NCBI RefSeq assembly: GCF_047824785.1
Contig: NZ_CP181167.1
Location: forward strand, 3,348,001 to 3,412,000
From: Nitrobacter sp039808345
Lineage (GTDB): Bacteria; Pseudomonadota; Alphaproteobacteria; Rhizobiales; Xanthobacteraceae
Length of the DNA: 64,000 nt
Reading direction: 5' to 3'
Shown here: positions 1 through 8,486 of the stretch, piece by piece
Numbering within the stretch: position 1 is the first letter of the stretch
How the letters are laid out: each line of letters begins with the position of its first letter
Position numbers and translations under genes: made by a program
Notes under the pieces: generated by a model
Databases searched by the model: none
What the model was told of the DNA's origin: nothing
The model's input: only the letters and a program-made list of their open reading frames with translations

Positions 1-283
1 TCGGCCGATTGATGAGGATGGGGTGCGCCAGCATTTGGTCGATCAGTTCGTCGTCGTTCCACGTAGAGCGGTCCAACCCCAAGTCGCGGTATGGCGTTCC
101 CTTCTTCCGGAGCAGATTCCTCGGCGACATCGCCATGGCCACGAGCAGTTCCATGAGCTTGGTCCGCGACGGCGGGTTCTTCACGTATTCTATGATCTCC
201 GGCTCTTCACCGCTCTGTCGGATCATCGCCAGTGTGTTGCGGGACGTGTCACAGTCGGGGTTGTGGTAGATCGTGATCGTCAT
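1..283 (-). CDS. arsC: Arsenate reductase ArsC (glutaredoxin type), 3' end outside window
   Basis: Reduces arsenate to arsenite in the cytoplasm, giving the substrate for the Acr3 pump encoded just upstream. Translation of the minus strand gives a protein starting MTITIYHNPDC with the catalytic Cys at residue 11 in an NPxCxTSRN motif. It continues through LLRKKGTPY and HPILINRP, which carry two of the arginines conserved in the E. coli R773 ArsC family. About 94 residues are visible and the window edge cuts the rest. The ATG overlaps the acr3 stop codon as ATGA, which indicates translational coupling. Confidence 0.95.
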   Translation of the reverse strand, partial: MTITIYHNPDCDTSRNTLAMIRQSGEEPEIIEYVKNPPSRTKLMELLVAMAMSPRNLLRKKGTPYRDLGLDRSTWNDDELIDQMLAHPILINRP

Positions 284-1338
284 CCGTTCACCTTCAACAC
301 ATCGGCAGCGGGTTGATTGGCTCCCGCCTCATACCAGCCGCGAGAAGCCTTCACGATCTTGACGACCGAAAGCATCACCGGCACCTCGACGAGGACGCCT
401 ACCACCGTCGCCAGAGCAGCCCCCGAGTTCAGGCCGAAGATGCTTATGGCTGCAGCAACCGCCAGTTCGAAGAAGTTGCTCGCACCGATCAGGGCCGCCG
501 GGCCTGCGACACACCAAGCCACACCAAGGTGGCGGCTCAGCACATAGGCCAGACCGGCGTTCAGGTAGACCTGAATGAGGATCGGAACAGCAAGGATCGC
601 AATCACGAGGGGCTGCGCCAGAAGTTGCTCGCCTTGGAAGCCGAAGAGCAGCACCAGTATCGCCAGCAGAGCCATCAGGGAGAACGGCTGAAGGTGACCG
701 AGGGTCCGACCGAGCGCGTCACCACCCCGAGCTATGAGCGACCGACGCCAGACCTGCGCAAGGATTACGGGCACCACGATGTAGAGTAGCACAGACAAGG
801 CCAGCGTCGCCCATGGCACCGAGATGGACGCCACCCCGAGGAGCAGGCCGACTAGCGGAGCGAATAGGACCACCATCAGCAGATCATTCAATGCGACTTG
901 ACCCAGCGTGTAGTGAGGTTCGCCGTCCACAAGGTTGGACCAGACGAACACCATCGCCGTGCATGGCGCGGCAGCGAGTAGGATCAGCCCTGCAATGTAG
1001 GACGGGACTTGCTCCGATGGCAGCATGGGCGCGAAGACATGGCCGATGAAGATTGTGCCCAGCAACGCCATAGAGAACGGCTTCACGGCCCAGTTCACGA
1101 AGAGCGTCACGCCGACCCCTCGCGCATGCTCAACCACCCTTCCAAGTGCGTTGAAGTCGATCTTTAGCAGCATAGGAATGATCATCAGCCAGATCAGCAC
1201 CGCCACCGGCAGGTTAACCTTCGCCACCTCCCAACCCGAGATCGCGGCGAATGTGCCTGGCATCAGGTGCCCGAGGGCAACGCCGACGACGATACAAAGT
1301 CCGACCCAGACCGTCAGGAATCGCTCGAAGATGGACAT
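280..1338 (-). CDS. acr3: Arsenite efflux permease, Acr3 family
   Basis: Exports arsenite across the inner membrane. The 352-residue protein has about ten hydrophobic segments and is of normal Acr3 length. The conserved membrane Cys sits in an AAPCTAMVFVWS motif typical of the family. The reading frame stays open far upstream to 1719, but the start MSIFERFLTVW at 1338 fits the family N-terminus and lies 19 bases after the arsI stop. It overlaps arsC by four bases. Confidence 0.95.
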   Translation of the reverse strand: MSIFERFLTVWVGLCIVVGVALGHLMPGTFAAISGWEVAKVNLPVAVLIWLMIIPMLLKIDFNALGRVVEHARGVGVTLFVNWAVKPFSMALLGTIFIGHVFAPMLPSEQVPSYIAGLILLAAAPCTAMVFVWSNLVDGEPHYTLGQVALNDLLMVVLFAPLVGLLLGVASISVPWATLALSVLLYIVVPVILAQVWRRSLIARGGDALGRTLGHLQPFSLMALLAILVLLFGFQGEQLLAQPLVIAILAVPILIQVYLNAGLAYVLSRHLGVAWCVAGPAALIGASNFFELAVAAAISIFGLNSGAALATVVGVLVEVPVMLSVVKIVKASRGWYEAGANQPAADVLKVNG

Positions 1339-1357
1339 CAGCAGAAGCCTCTCCGGG

Positions 1358-1822
1358 TCAGCAACAAGCTGTCGCCGCGGGTGCCGGAGCAGCACAGCAG
1401 GAACTTTCCTTCTCGTGTGCAACACGGGCGTCGCGCTCCCCCGTACCGTCACCGTAAGTGATGCTTTCGCCTGTGGTGTGGAAGGTCTCCCAGGAGATAC
1501 CCGCAGGATCATCAATCCACGACTTCTCCGACTTGGCGTAGCAACACGCCGTCTCTCCCTGTTCGATGATCTCCCCGCCCGCGTTGCGAAGCCTCGCATA
1601 CACTTCCTGCAGCTCGTTCTGGTCCTCGACCTGAATGCCGAGATGATCCAGCCCCGCTTGCTTGCCGCGCGTTGAGATCGCGAAATTGACGCGGGGGTCA
1701 TCAAGCATCCACTTCGCATAGTCGGATTTCAGGACGGCAGGCTGAGCGGCGAAGAGAGCAGAATAAAAGCCAACCGACCGCTGGAGGTCGCTGACGGCGA
1801 CATGAACGTGAAGGCGCTTCAT
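1358..1822 (-). CDS. arsI: ArsI/CadI-type VOC dioxygenase (C-As lyase candidate)
   Basis: A vicinal-oxygen-chelate protein of 154 residues. Known ArsI enzymes are Fe(II)-dependent dioxygenases that cleave the carbon-arsenic bond of trivalent organoarsenicals. Visible residues fit this: H5/H7, H60 and E112 as likely metal ligands, and a vicinal pair C93-C94 in the ACCYAKSEKSW motif for the arsenical. The C-terminal tail is Cys-rich (SSCCAAPAPAATACC). The start at MKRLHVHVAV was chosen over an upstream ATG because an AAAGGA ribosome site precedes it. Substrate (organoarsenical versus another metal response) is inferred from the operon. Confidence 0.88.
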   Translation of the reverse strand: MKRLHVHVAVSDLQRSVGFYSALFAAQPAVLKSDYAKWMLDDPRVNFAISTRGKQAGLDHLGIQVEDQNELQEVYARLRNAGGEIIEQGETACCYAKSEKSWIDDPAGISWETFHTTGESITYGDGTGERDARVAHEKESSCCAAPAPAATACC

Positions 1823-1833
1823 AGCTTTTCCTT

Positions 1834-2178
1834 TCAGGCTAGCCTTTTCGTGCGACTGCGAGATGGTTTGCAAGTGGCAGCGGAGACGCAAGGTGCCCCT
1901 CCACAGCAGTTCTCCGTAAGAAAACCCAAGAGCTCGTTCATCTTGTCGAACTGCGCCGTGTAGATCACGGAACGACCCTCACGGTGCGCGGTGACAAGGC
2001 CCGCCATGCGGAGCCTATCAAAATGAAACGTGAGGGTGTTTGGTGAGAGGTCGAGCGCTGTCGCTACCGCCCCCGCAGTCAAACCCTCCGGTCCCGCCTG
2101 TACGAGCAAGCGAAATACATCGAGCCGATTATCCTGAGCGAGCGCCGCCAGAGCACTCACGGCATCCATCTTTTCCAT
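1834..2178 (-). CDS. arsR: ArsR-family arsenic-responsive repressor
   Basis: A winged helix-turn-helix repressor of 114 residues, the first gene of arsR-arsI-acr3-arsC. The recognition helix region is SPNTLTFHFDRLRMAGLV. The metalloid site is not in the helix but in the C-terminal tail, with C91, C92 and C97 in NCCGGAPC. This resembles the three-cysteine site known from Acidithiobacillus ferrooxidans ArsR. A perfect inverted repeat covers the start codon, so autoregulation is likely. A second ATG three codons downstream is an alternative start. Confidence 0.93.
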   Translation of the reverse strand: MEKMDAVSALAALAQDNRLDVFRLLVQAGPEGLTAGAVATALDLSPNTLTFHFDRLRMAGLVTAHREGRSVIYTAQFDKMNELLGFLTENCCGGAPCVSAATCKPSRSRTKRLA

Positions 2179-2200
2179 ATTTCAACGAATATTGAAATAT
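2177..2200. promoter_or_regulatory. Probable ArsR operator
   Basis: A perfect nine-base inverted repeat, ATATTTCAA and TTGAAATAT separated by six bases, overlaps the arsR start codon. Position and AT-rich symmetry fit a repressor site for the ars operon. Binding by ArsR is inferred. Confidence 0.65.
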
Positions 2201-2427
2201 ATGCCATGTGTCAATGTCGTTTTCCGGGCGACCCTGGCCATTCGCCCTCGTCGCTTGCGTGTCCACATCCAAAGTGTGAATTTTATTCGCAGCAATACCG
2301 GAATCCAGGTCCAGCCCAATTCTCAAGCAGACTGTTAACGATCAACACGAAATAGTCCGTTGTAGGAATGTACAGACTTGCGAGACATCCTTTCTCTTGA
2401 GCCTCAATGGCAGGAAGGATGATCGGA

Positions 2428-2517
2428 ATGCACAAGTTTCGGCGAGATGTGGACCACAAGCTGCGGGTGCTCCAGCACGCTGACAAGATTGGCGATGTCG
2501 GAAAGGCTTGCCGATGA
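2428..2517 (+). pseudogene. N-terminal fragment of an IS481-like transposase
   Basis: A 29-codon remnant reads MHKFRRDVDHKLRVLQHADK followed by IGDVGKACR. It resembles the N-terminal helix-turn-helix of IS481/integrase-type transposases, where ACRYFGI would normally follow. Homology ends at about 2510, where IS701-family sequence begins, so the gene was cut by the neighbouring element. The family call rests on a short motif. Confidence 0.5.
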
Positions 2518-3685
2518 CGGCGCGGCTGGCGCCGGGCGACTATGACCAGCTGCACCACTTTATTGCTGATGGCGTCTGGGACGCCGCGCCGTTGGAAGCG
2601 GAACGGCTGGTTCAGGCCGACCGGCTGGTCGGCGGCAACAATGCCGTGCTGGTCATCGACGACACGTCGCCGCCGAAGAGGGGTGATCGTTTGGTTGGCG
2701 TCGCTCCGCAATATGCATCAACTCCTGGCAAGACGGCCAATTGCCAACGTTGGTGTCGCTGATACTTGCGCGCGGTGAAGTGCCTGTCATGGTGGCCCTG
2801 CGGCTCTTTCTGCCCGAGAGCTGGACGAGCGATCCGGCGCGTTTGAAACGTGCCGGTGTTCCGATCGAGCATTGCGGGGCGCGGTCCGAGCCGGAGATCG
2901 CGCTGGCGGAGATTGATCGCGTGATCGCCGCCGGCGTTCGATTCGGTTGCGTGCTGGCGGACGCGGGATACGGATCGAGCGCGCCGTTCCGTCATGCTTT
3001 GAGCGAACGTGATCTGTTGTGGGCAGTTGGTCTGTCGCGCCATCAGAAAGTCTATCCGGGCAATGTCACGATGATCCTTCCGACGGAGAAGGCTCGCAAG
3101 CCGCGGAAGCACCATATCCCGGATATGTCGCCGGTCTCTGCCGAAACGGCGCTCATCGGCGAAAAGTGGCGGAAGATCAGCTGGCGCCGGGGCACGAAGG
3201 GTCCGCTGACATGCCTGTTCGCGGCACGACGCGTTCGCATTGCGGACGGCCCAAGGCACCGCGTGTTCGATAAAGGTGTTGAGCGCATGCCTGGCGCAGG
3301 AGTGTGGGTCCTGGGTGAACGACGACCGGGCGGAGAGCAGAAGTACGACGTCTCGAACCTGCCCGCTGGCGTGCCGCTCAGGACGCTGGCGGCTGCCGTC
3401 AAGGCGCGGCGGATCTGTGAACAGGCGCATCGGCAATTGAAGGAAGAACTCGGGCTCGACCATTTTGAAGGCAGGTCGTGGGTTGGGCTACACCGGCATG
3501 CCTTGATGACGATGATCGCCTGCGCATTCCTTCAATCCCGCCGCCTCATCGCAGCGGGGCGGAAAAAAAGAAGCAACGGCCCACCGCCGAGTTTGCCGAC
3601 CGTGCGCCGCGCCATCGTCGAACTCATTCTTCGACCAACAAATCAGCGATGCTCATACTGCAGAAGACAAATCGACGAAATGTAG
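2508..3685 (+). pseudogene. IS701-family transposase, frameshifted and 5'-truncated
   Basis: Two overlapping frames together give most of an IS701-family DDE transposase. The first runs from YDQLHHFIADGVWD through IDDTSPPKRG to GKTANCQ. The second runs from LVSLILARGEVPV through LADAGYGSSAPFR, SWRRGTKG and EELGLDHFEGRSW to the C-terminus. A single missing base near 2750 switches the frame and leaves the first frame stopping soon after. The usual first 60 or so residues are absent. The right end of the element lies near 3710 at the junction with IS630-type sequence. Confidence 0.9.
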
Positions 3686-3711
3686 CGGCGTGAATAAATC
3701 TGCCAAAGTAG

Positions 3712-4349
3712 TGCCAGGAACACGTTGCCATTCATGGCGCCGTCGTAGACGAAGGGCGCGGTCATGCCGGTCAGCCGCAGCGCGCCGGTGAAGGTGGTGG
3801 TTTTCCAGTACCCATGCGGCACGCCGGCCCGGCAACGCTCACCGAGCGGCGCTCGTCCGCGCAGGCGCGTCATCTTCGTGGAGAGGCCGGTCTCATCAAT
3901 GAAGACGAGCTTCGCCGGGTCGAGATCGAGCTGACCCTCGAACCGGGCCTGCCGACGCCTCAGAATGTCGGGGCGGTCCTGCTCCAGTGCATGTGCGGAC
4001 TTTTTTTGAACGTCCAGCCGTGCCCGCGAAACCAGGCGCTCAAGGCGCTTCGGCTGATTTTCACAGACTGCTCGATGGCAAGCCGCTCCACCATCTCGTT
4101 CAGCGTGATGTCCTTGCGCTCCTCGATCAGCCCCACGATGAAGGCTTCATGCACATCGAGACTGGAAGCACGGCGACGACCTTGCGGGCGGGGCATCAAC
4201 TCGCCGATCCTTGCCCGCGCGATCCATCGGATCGCGCTCGATATCCCAACCCCGAACCGGGCCGCGGCCTGCCGCGCCGACATGCCCTCATCCGACGCCT
4301 TCACGACACGCGATCGAAGATCCCCGCTCAATGCCTTTCCCGTCTTCAC
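3712..4349 (-). pseudogene. IS630-family transposase, 3'-truncated by the IS701-type element
   Basis: The N-terminal half (GKALSGDLRSRVVKASDEGM to GWTFKK) and a downstream frame (LDLDPAKLVFIDETGLSTKM to MNGNVFLA) form an IS630-type transposase. The frames meet at a run of seven A after the TTC codon at about 4004-4010, fitting the minus-one frameshift used by this family. The expected ATG before GKALSGDL reads ACG here, so the start may be lost; an in-frame GTG lies at 4349. Coding sequence ends at about 3712 where the IS701 end is joined, and the C-terminal third is missing. Confidence 0.85.
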
Positions 4350-4427
4350 CTCCTGCAAGGCGGATGTCGAATCAGCACAGAGCCCAGACGTCACATCACA
4401 ATCAATTCATCAATCACAGGATATGCT

Positions 4428-5009
4428 CTAGATCAAGCGGAACGCGATCACGAATCCCAGGACGATAACGACAGCGCCGATGGCCGCCCAGAGACCGAGC
4501 CGCTTTTCGATCTCGCGGCGAATGGCTTCACCGTAACGGTCGAGCACGACCGCGACGATGAAGAACCGGCCGCCGCGGGCGATGATCGAGCACAGGATAA
4601 ACAGCCAGACGTTGTATCCCGCAAAACCCGAGGTGATGGTGACGAGCTTGTAAGGAATCGGCGTCAGGCCCTTGCCGATGATGATCCACGCGCCCCACTC
4701 CGCATATGACGCGCGAAACGCCTCGACCTTGTCGCCAAGCCCATAAAGATGAATGAGCCACTGGCCAACCGAGTCATAGAGGAGCGCACCGATTGCATAG
4801 CCGAGCACGCCGCCGGCGACCGAGGCGATCGTGCATACGGTCGCAAACAGCCAGGCGCGCCGTGGCCGCGCCAGCGCCATCGGCAGCAGCATGACATCGG
4901 GCGGCACCGGAAAGAATGAGCTTTCAGCGAAAGCCACCGCCGCCAGAATCCAGAGCGCATGAGGCTTGTCAGCGGCGGCGATGCACCAGTCGTAGATCCG
5001 TCTCAGCAT
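4428..5009 (-). CDS. DedA/YqaA-family membrane protein
   Basis: A 193-residue inner-membrane protein of the DedA/VTT (SNARE-associated) superfamily, whose members act in membrane lipid homeostasis. The motif FAESSFFPVPPDVMLLPMAL and the later GKGLTPIPYKLVTITSGFAG are typical, followed by hydrophobic C-terminal segments. The start at MLRRIYDW was preferred; GTG/ATG codons up to 5075 are possible. The TAG stop is part of a CTAGAGC sequence at the edge of IS630-type DNA, so the original C-terminus may have been altered. Confidence 0.8.
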   Translation of the reverse strand: MLRRIYDWCIAAADKPHALWILAAVAFAESSFFPVPPDVMLLPMALARPRRAWLFATVCTIASVAGGVLGYAIGALLYDSVGQWLIHLYGLGDKVEAFRASYAEWGAWIIIGKGLTPIPYKLVTITSGFAGYNVWLFILCSIIARGGRFFIVAVVLDRYGEAIRREIEKRLGLWAAIGAVVIVLGFVIAFRLI

Positions 5010-5238
5010 GGCGCGATCAACCATTCCGCGGCCGATTTGTCCATGGCTCACACGAAGATTCGGCAAGGCCCGCACAACCGGCGAACGCCGATCGCCATGA
5101 TCGACCCGGTGTAAAAAATTCGAGCCTCACGCGCGAGATATCACAGGGGTCATCGCGCATTCAGATTGCCTCTGATAGAGTGCACCGCGTTACGGTCGCG
5201 CGCAGCGGCCCCAGCCACCAAACTGCCGCAGTATTTTC

Positions 5239-6300
5239 ATGCAAGCGCGTTCTTTGCGTCGTCTCTGGTGTATCCTGCTTGTGCTCGTGAGCGCGGTCGA
5301 TGCCGCATATCCCGGGGTCGCGGGCAGCGGGGCCGACGCCGGAGCGCCGACCCGGATCAGGTTCTCACTCGACCGCCCGATCGATGCCGCCGTGGCTCCG
5401 GTCGTTCTGGCATCGACCCGGGGACTGTTCCGCGCGGAAGGCCTGAGCGTCACGACGACCACGGCCGCCGGCACCGCGGAGGCGATCGCGCGTGTCGCGG
5501 CCGGCACGAACGAACTGGCGCTGGCGGACATCAACGCCCTGATCCGCTTTCGCGATCAGCGGGGCGCGCCCCCGGTCAAGGCGGTGTTCGTGCTGTTCGA
5601 CAAGGCGGCCTACGCCTTCATCGCGCGCAAGAGCCGGGGCATCAACGCGCTTGCCGACATCGAGGGCAAGACGGTCGGCGTCATCGACGGCGATCCTTCC
5701 ATCAGGCTGTGGCCTGCATTGGCGCGGCGGAACGGTTTGCAGCTCAAAACCGTGAAGCTGCAGCAGATCGGCCCGGCCGTTCGTGAACCGATGCTCTCGG
5801 CGGGCCAACTCGACGCCATATCCGGCCTGTCGTACCTGTCGGCGATCGACCTGCGCAATCGCGGTATCCCGGCCGACGATATCGCGGTGCTGCGATTTGC
5901 CGACTATGGCTGCGTCGCCTACGGCAAGGCGCTGATCGTCAACCCGGAATTCGCCGCCGGCAAGCCGGAAGCGGTGAAGGCGTTCGTGCGCGCGGTGATC
6001 GCCGGCCTGCGGCTCGCCGTCAGGGAGCCCGCGCGGGCCATCGATGACGTCCTGGCTCAGATGGACGGCGGATCACGCGCTGTGGAACTGGAACGCCTGC
6101 ATACGGTCCTCAGCGACAATATCCTCACCAGCGAGGTCAGGCATAGCGGTATCGGCGGCATCGATCCGGCCCGGTTCGAGACGTTGCTCGACCAGATCGC
6201 CGAGGATTTCGAATTCCGCGATCGTCCGTCGGCCACGGATATCTTCGACGGCAGTTTTCTGCCCCCGGCCAGCGACCGCAGGATCACTCAAGCCGAGTAA
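5239..6300 (+). CDS. ABC transporter substrate-binding protein, NitT/TauT (NMT1/THI5-like) type
   Basis: A 353-residue periplasmic binding protein. Residues 1 to about 25 form a signal peptide (LRRLWCILLVLVSAVDA). The mature part follows the SsuA/THI5 fold pattern: APVVLASTRGLFRAEGLSV, then LADINALIRF and DIEGKTVGVIDGDP. Family members bind sulfonates, nitrate, pyrimidine precursors or similar ligands, and the ligand cannot be told here. No matching permease or ATPase is adjacent; the next gene encodes an exporter of a different class. It is therefore an orphan binding protein in this window. Confidence 0.8.
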   Translation: MQARSLRRLWCILLVLVSAVDAAYPGVAGSGADAGAPTRIRFSLDRPIDAAVAPVVLASTRGLFRAEGLSVTTTTAAGTAEAIARVAAGTNELALADINALIRFRDQRGAPPVKAVFVLFDKAAYAFIARKSRGINALADIEGKTVGVIDGDPSIRLWPALARRNGLQLKTVKLQQIGPAVREPMLSAGQLDAISGLSYLSAIDLRNRGIPADDIAVLRFADYGCVAYGKALIVNPEFAAGKPEAVKAFVRAVIAGLRLAVREPARAIDDVLAQMDGGSRAVELERLHTVLSDNILTSEVRHSGIGGIDPARFETLLDQIAEDFEFRDRPSATDIFDGSFLPPASDRRITQAE

Positions 6301-6414
6301 GCGGCACGAGCCGCTGTATTCCATCGCCTGCCTCTGATTAGATGCCGCCTCCCGTCCGGCGGATCCTTCATCTGCGAAAACCTATAGTATCGTGATCCAC
6401 AAGAGCCTTGCCTG

Positions 6415-8244
6415 ATGTCGATGGTCCGCCTTTATACGCGCGTTCTCGAACTGCTCGGCACGGAAGCGCGGCTCGGCTGGATCCTGGCCGGCGCCAACCT
6501 GCTGCTGGCGGGCGCGCAGTTCGCCGAGCCGGTGCTGTTCGGCCGCATCATTGACGTCCTGTCGGGCAATCCGGCCTCCGGCTTCCCTGGAATGGCTTCG
6601 ACGTCACCCTGGCCGCTGCTGGCGGTGTGGGCGGCCTTCGGCCTGTTCACGATCCTGTGCGGAGTGACCGTGGCCCTGCAGGCCGACCGTCTCTCGCATC
6701 GCCAGCGTCAGGCCGTGCTGACCGGCTATTTCGAGCACATCATGCAGTTGCCGCTCGCTTACCACGCCGGCACCCATTCGGGGCGGCTGATGAAGGTGAT
6801 GCTGCAAGGCACGGACGCGCTGTGGCGGCTGTGGCTGGGGTTTTTCCGCGAGCATTTCGCGGCGATGATGTCGCTCGTCGTGCTGCTGCCGCTGTCTCTC
6901 TATATCAACTGGCGGCTGGCGATCCTTCTGTTCGCACTCTGCATCGTGTTCACGATGCTGACGACGCTGGTGGTTCGCAAAACCTTCGACATGCAGAACG
7001 AGGTGGAGACGCATTTCAGCGATCTTTCCGCGCGGGCCTCCGACGCCCTCGGCAACGTCGCGCTGGTGCAGAGCTTTGTTCGCGTCGATGCCGAGGTGCA
7101 GGGCCTGCGGTTCGTCGTCGACAAGCTGCTGTCGGCGCAGATGCCGGTGCTGTCGTGGTGGGCCGTCGTCACCGTCATGACGCGCGCCTCCACCACCATC
7201 ACCATTCTTTCGATCTTCACCGCGGGCATCGCGCTGAACCAGCGGGGAATGACGTCGATCGGCGAGATCGTGATGTTCGTAAGCTTCGCCACCATGCTGA
7301 TCCAGAGGCTCGAACAGGTCGTTTCCTTCATCAACAGCGTGTTCATGGAGGCGCCGCGCCTTAAGGAGTTCTTCGACGTGCTCGACGCCGTTCCGGCGGT
7401 GCGCGACCGGCCCGATGCCGTCGATCCCGGACGATTACAGGGACGCGTTGAATTCAACGACGTGTCGTTCTCCTACGACAGCAAAAGGCCGGCGGTCGCA
7501 AACCTGTCGTTTGTCGCATCGCCCGGCGAGACCATCGCGCTGGTCGGCCCGACCGGCGCGGGCAAGTCCACCGCCGTCGCGCTGCTGCACCGGGCGTTCG
7601 ATCCGCAATCCGGCGTCATCAGGATCGACGGCATGGACATTCGCGATCTCACGCTCAGCGGGTTGCGGCGAAACATCGGCGTGGTGTTCCAGGAGCCGCT
7701 GCTGTTCAACCGCTCGATCGCCGAGAACCTCCGCGTCGGCAAACCCGACGCCACCGAAGAGGAAATGCGGCTCGCCGCAGGGCGGGCCCAGGCGCTGGAC
7801 TTCATCGAACGCGGCGAGAAAAAGTTCGACACGCATGCCGGCGAGCGCGGGCGAATGCTGTCGGGCGGCGAGCGGCAGCGGCTGTCGATCGCCCGCGCCT
7901 TGCTGAAGGATCCGCCGATCCTGATCCTCGACGAGGCGACCAGCGCGCTGGACGCCGTGACCGAGGCCAAGGTCAATGCCGCCCTCGACGAGGTGATGAA
8001 GGGACGCACGACATTCGTCATCGCGCATCGGCTGTCCACCATAAGGAACGCCGCGCGAATTCTGGTTTTCGCGGACGGCCGCGTGATCGAAAGCGGAACC
8101 TTCAGCGAACTCCTGGCGAACGTAGGTCATTTCGCCCAACTCGCGAAAGCGCAATTCATGACGCAGGAGAGTACCGAGGCAGACCCGTCATTATCGCGAA
8201 CCAACCCGGCCGTCGAAATTCGGCCCCTTTCGTTGGGGAATTAA
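6415..8244 (+). CDS. ABC exporter, NdvA/ChvA-like (cyclic beta-glucan exporter family)
   Basis: A 609-residue half-transporter with an N-terminal six-helix permease and a C-terminal ATPase. Walker A (GPTGAGKST) is near residue 378, the signature LSGGERQR near 482, Walker B ILILDEATSALD near 502, and the H-loop in IIAHRLST near 538. The start (VLELLGTEARLGWILAGANL with FAEPVLFGRIIDVLSG) resembles NdvA/ChvA of Rhizobiales, which export cyclic beta-1,2-glucan. No glucan synthase lies nearby, so the substrate is a family-level inference. Confidence 0.82.
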   Translation: MSMVRLYTRVLELLGTEARLGWILAGANLLLAGAQFAEPVLFGRIIDVLSGNPASGFPGMASTSPWPLLAVWAAFGLFTILCGVTVALQADRLSHRQRQAVLTGYFEHIMQLPLAYHAGTHSGRLMKVMLQGTDALWRLWLGFFREHFAAMMSLVVLLPLSLYINWRLAILLFALCIVFTMLTTLVVRKTFDMQNEVETHFSDLSARASDALGNVALVQSFVRVDAEVQGLRFVVDKLLSAQMPVLSWWAVVTVMTRASTTITILSIFTAGIALNQRGMTSIGEIVMFVSFATMLIQRLEQVVSFINSVFMEAPRLKEFFDVLDAVPAVRDRPDAVDPGRLQGRVEFNDVSFSYDSKRPAVANLSFVASPGETIALVGPTGAGKSTAVALLHRAFDPQSGVIRIDGMDIRDLTLSGLRRNIGVVFQEPLLFNRSIAENLRVGKPDATEEEMRLAAGRAQALDFIERGEKKFDTHAGERGRMLSGGERQRLSIARALLKDPPILILDEATSALDAVTEAKVNAALDEVMKGRTTFVIAHRLSTIRNAARILVFADGRVIESGTFSELLANVGHFAQLAKAQFMTQESTEADPSLSRTNPAVEIRPLSLGN

Positions 8245-8324
8245 GCTGCTGACCATCTGTTCTGGCCTGTCGAGCCGGTATAGATTGGAGCGGTCGCGAC
8301 GCGCCGCCCGGACACGCTTGAAAC

Positions 8325-8402
8325 CTAGAGCGTATTCCGCAAAAGTGGATGCCGGTTTGCGATCAGACGGCGCGCAGCTATCAATCGAGCGCATTTTCTG
8401 AC
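8325..8402 (+). repeat. CTAGAGC palindromic repeat, diverged copy
   Basis: Begins CTAGAGCGTATTCCGC and contains AAAGTGGATGCCGGTTTGCG, then GCGCATTTTC. It belongs to the dispersed intergenic repeats seen throughout the window. It lies between the NdvA-like gene and the carboxypeptidase gene. Confidence 0.6.
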
Positions 8403-8486
8403 GCCTGACCGGACTCCACGTAGCCGGAAAATGCTTGAGAAGCAGGCCTTCTTGCCGAAAGAGGGCCTTAAAGGACCGGATCGACC

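Noticed and set aside
280..1719. A continuous 479-codon frame suggesting an ArsI-Acr3 fusion.
   Set aside because: The first 127 codons are out of frame with arsI and unlike any ars protein; a normal Acr3 start exists at 1338 and arsI has its own stop.
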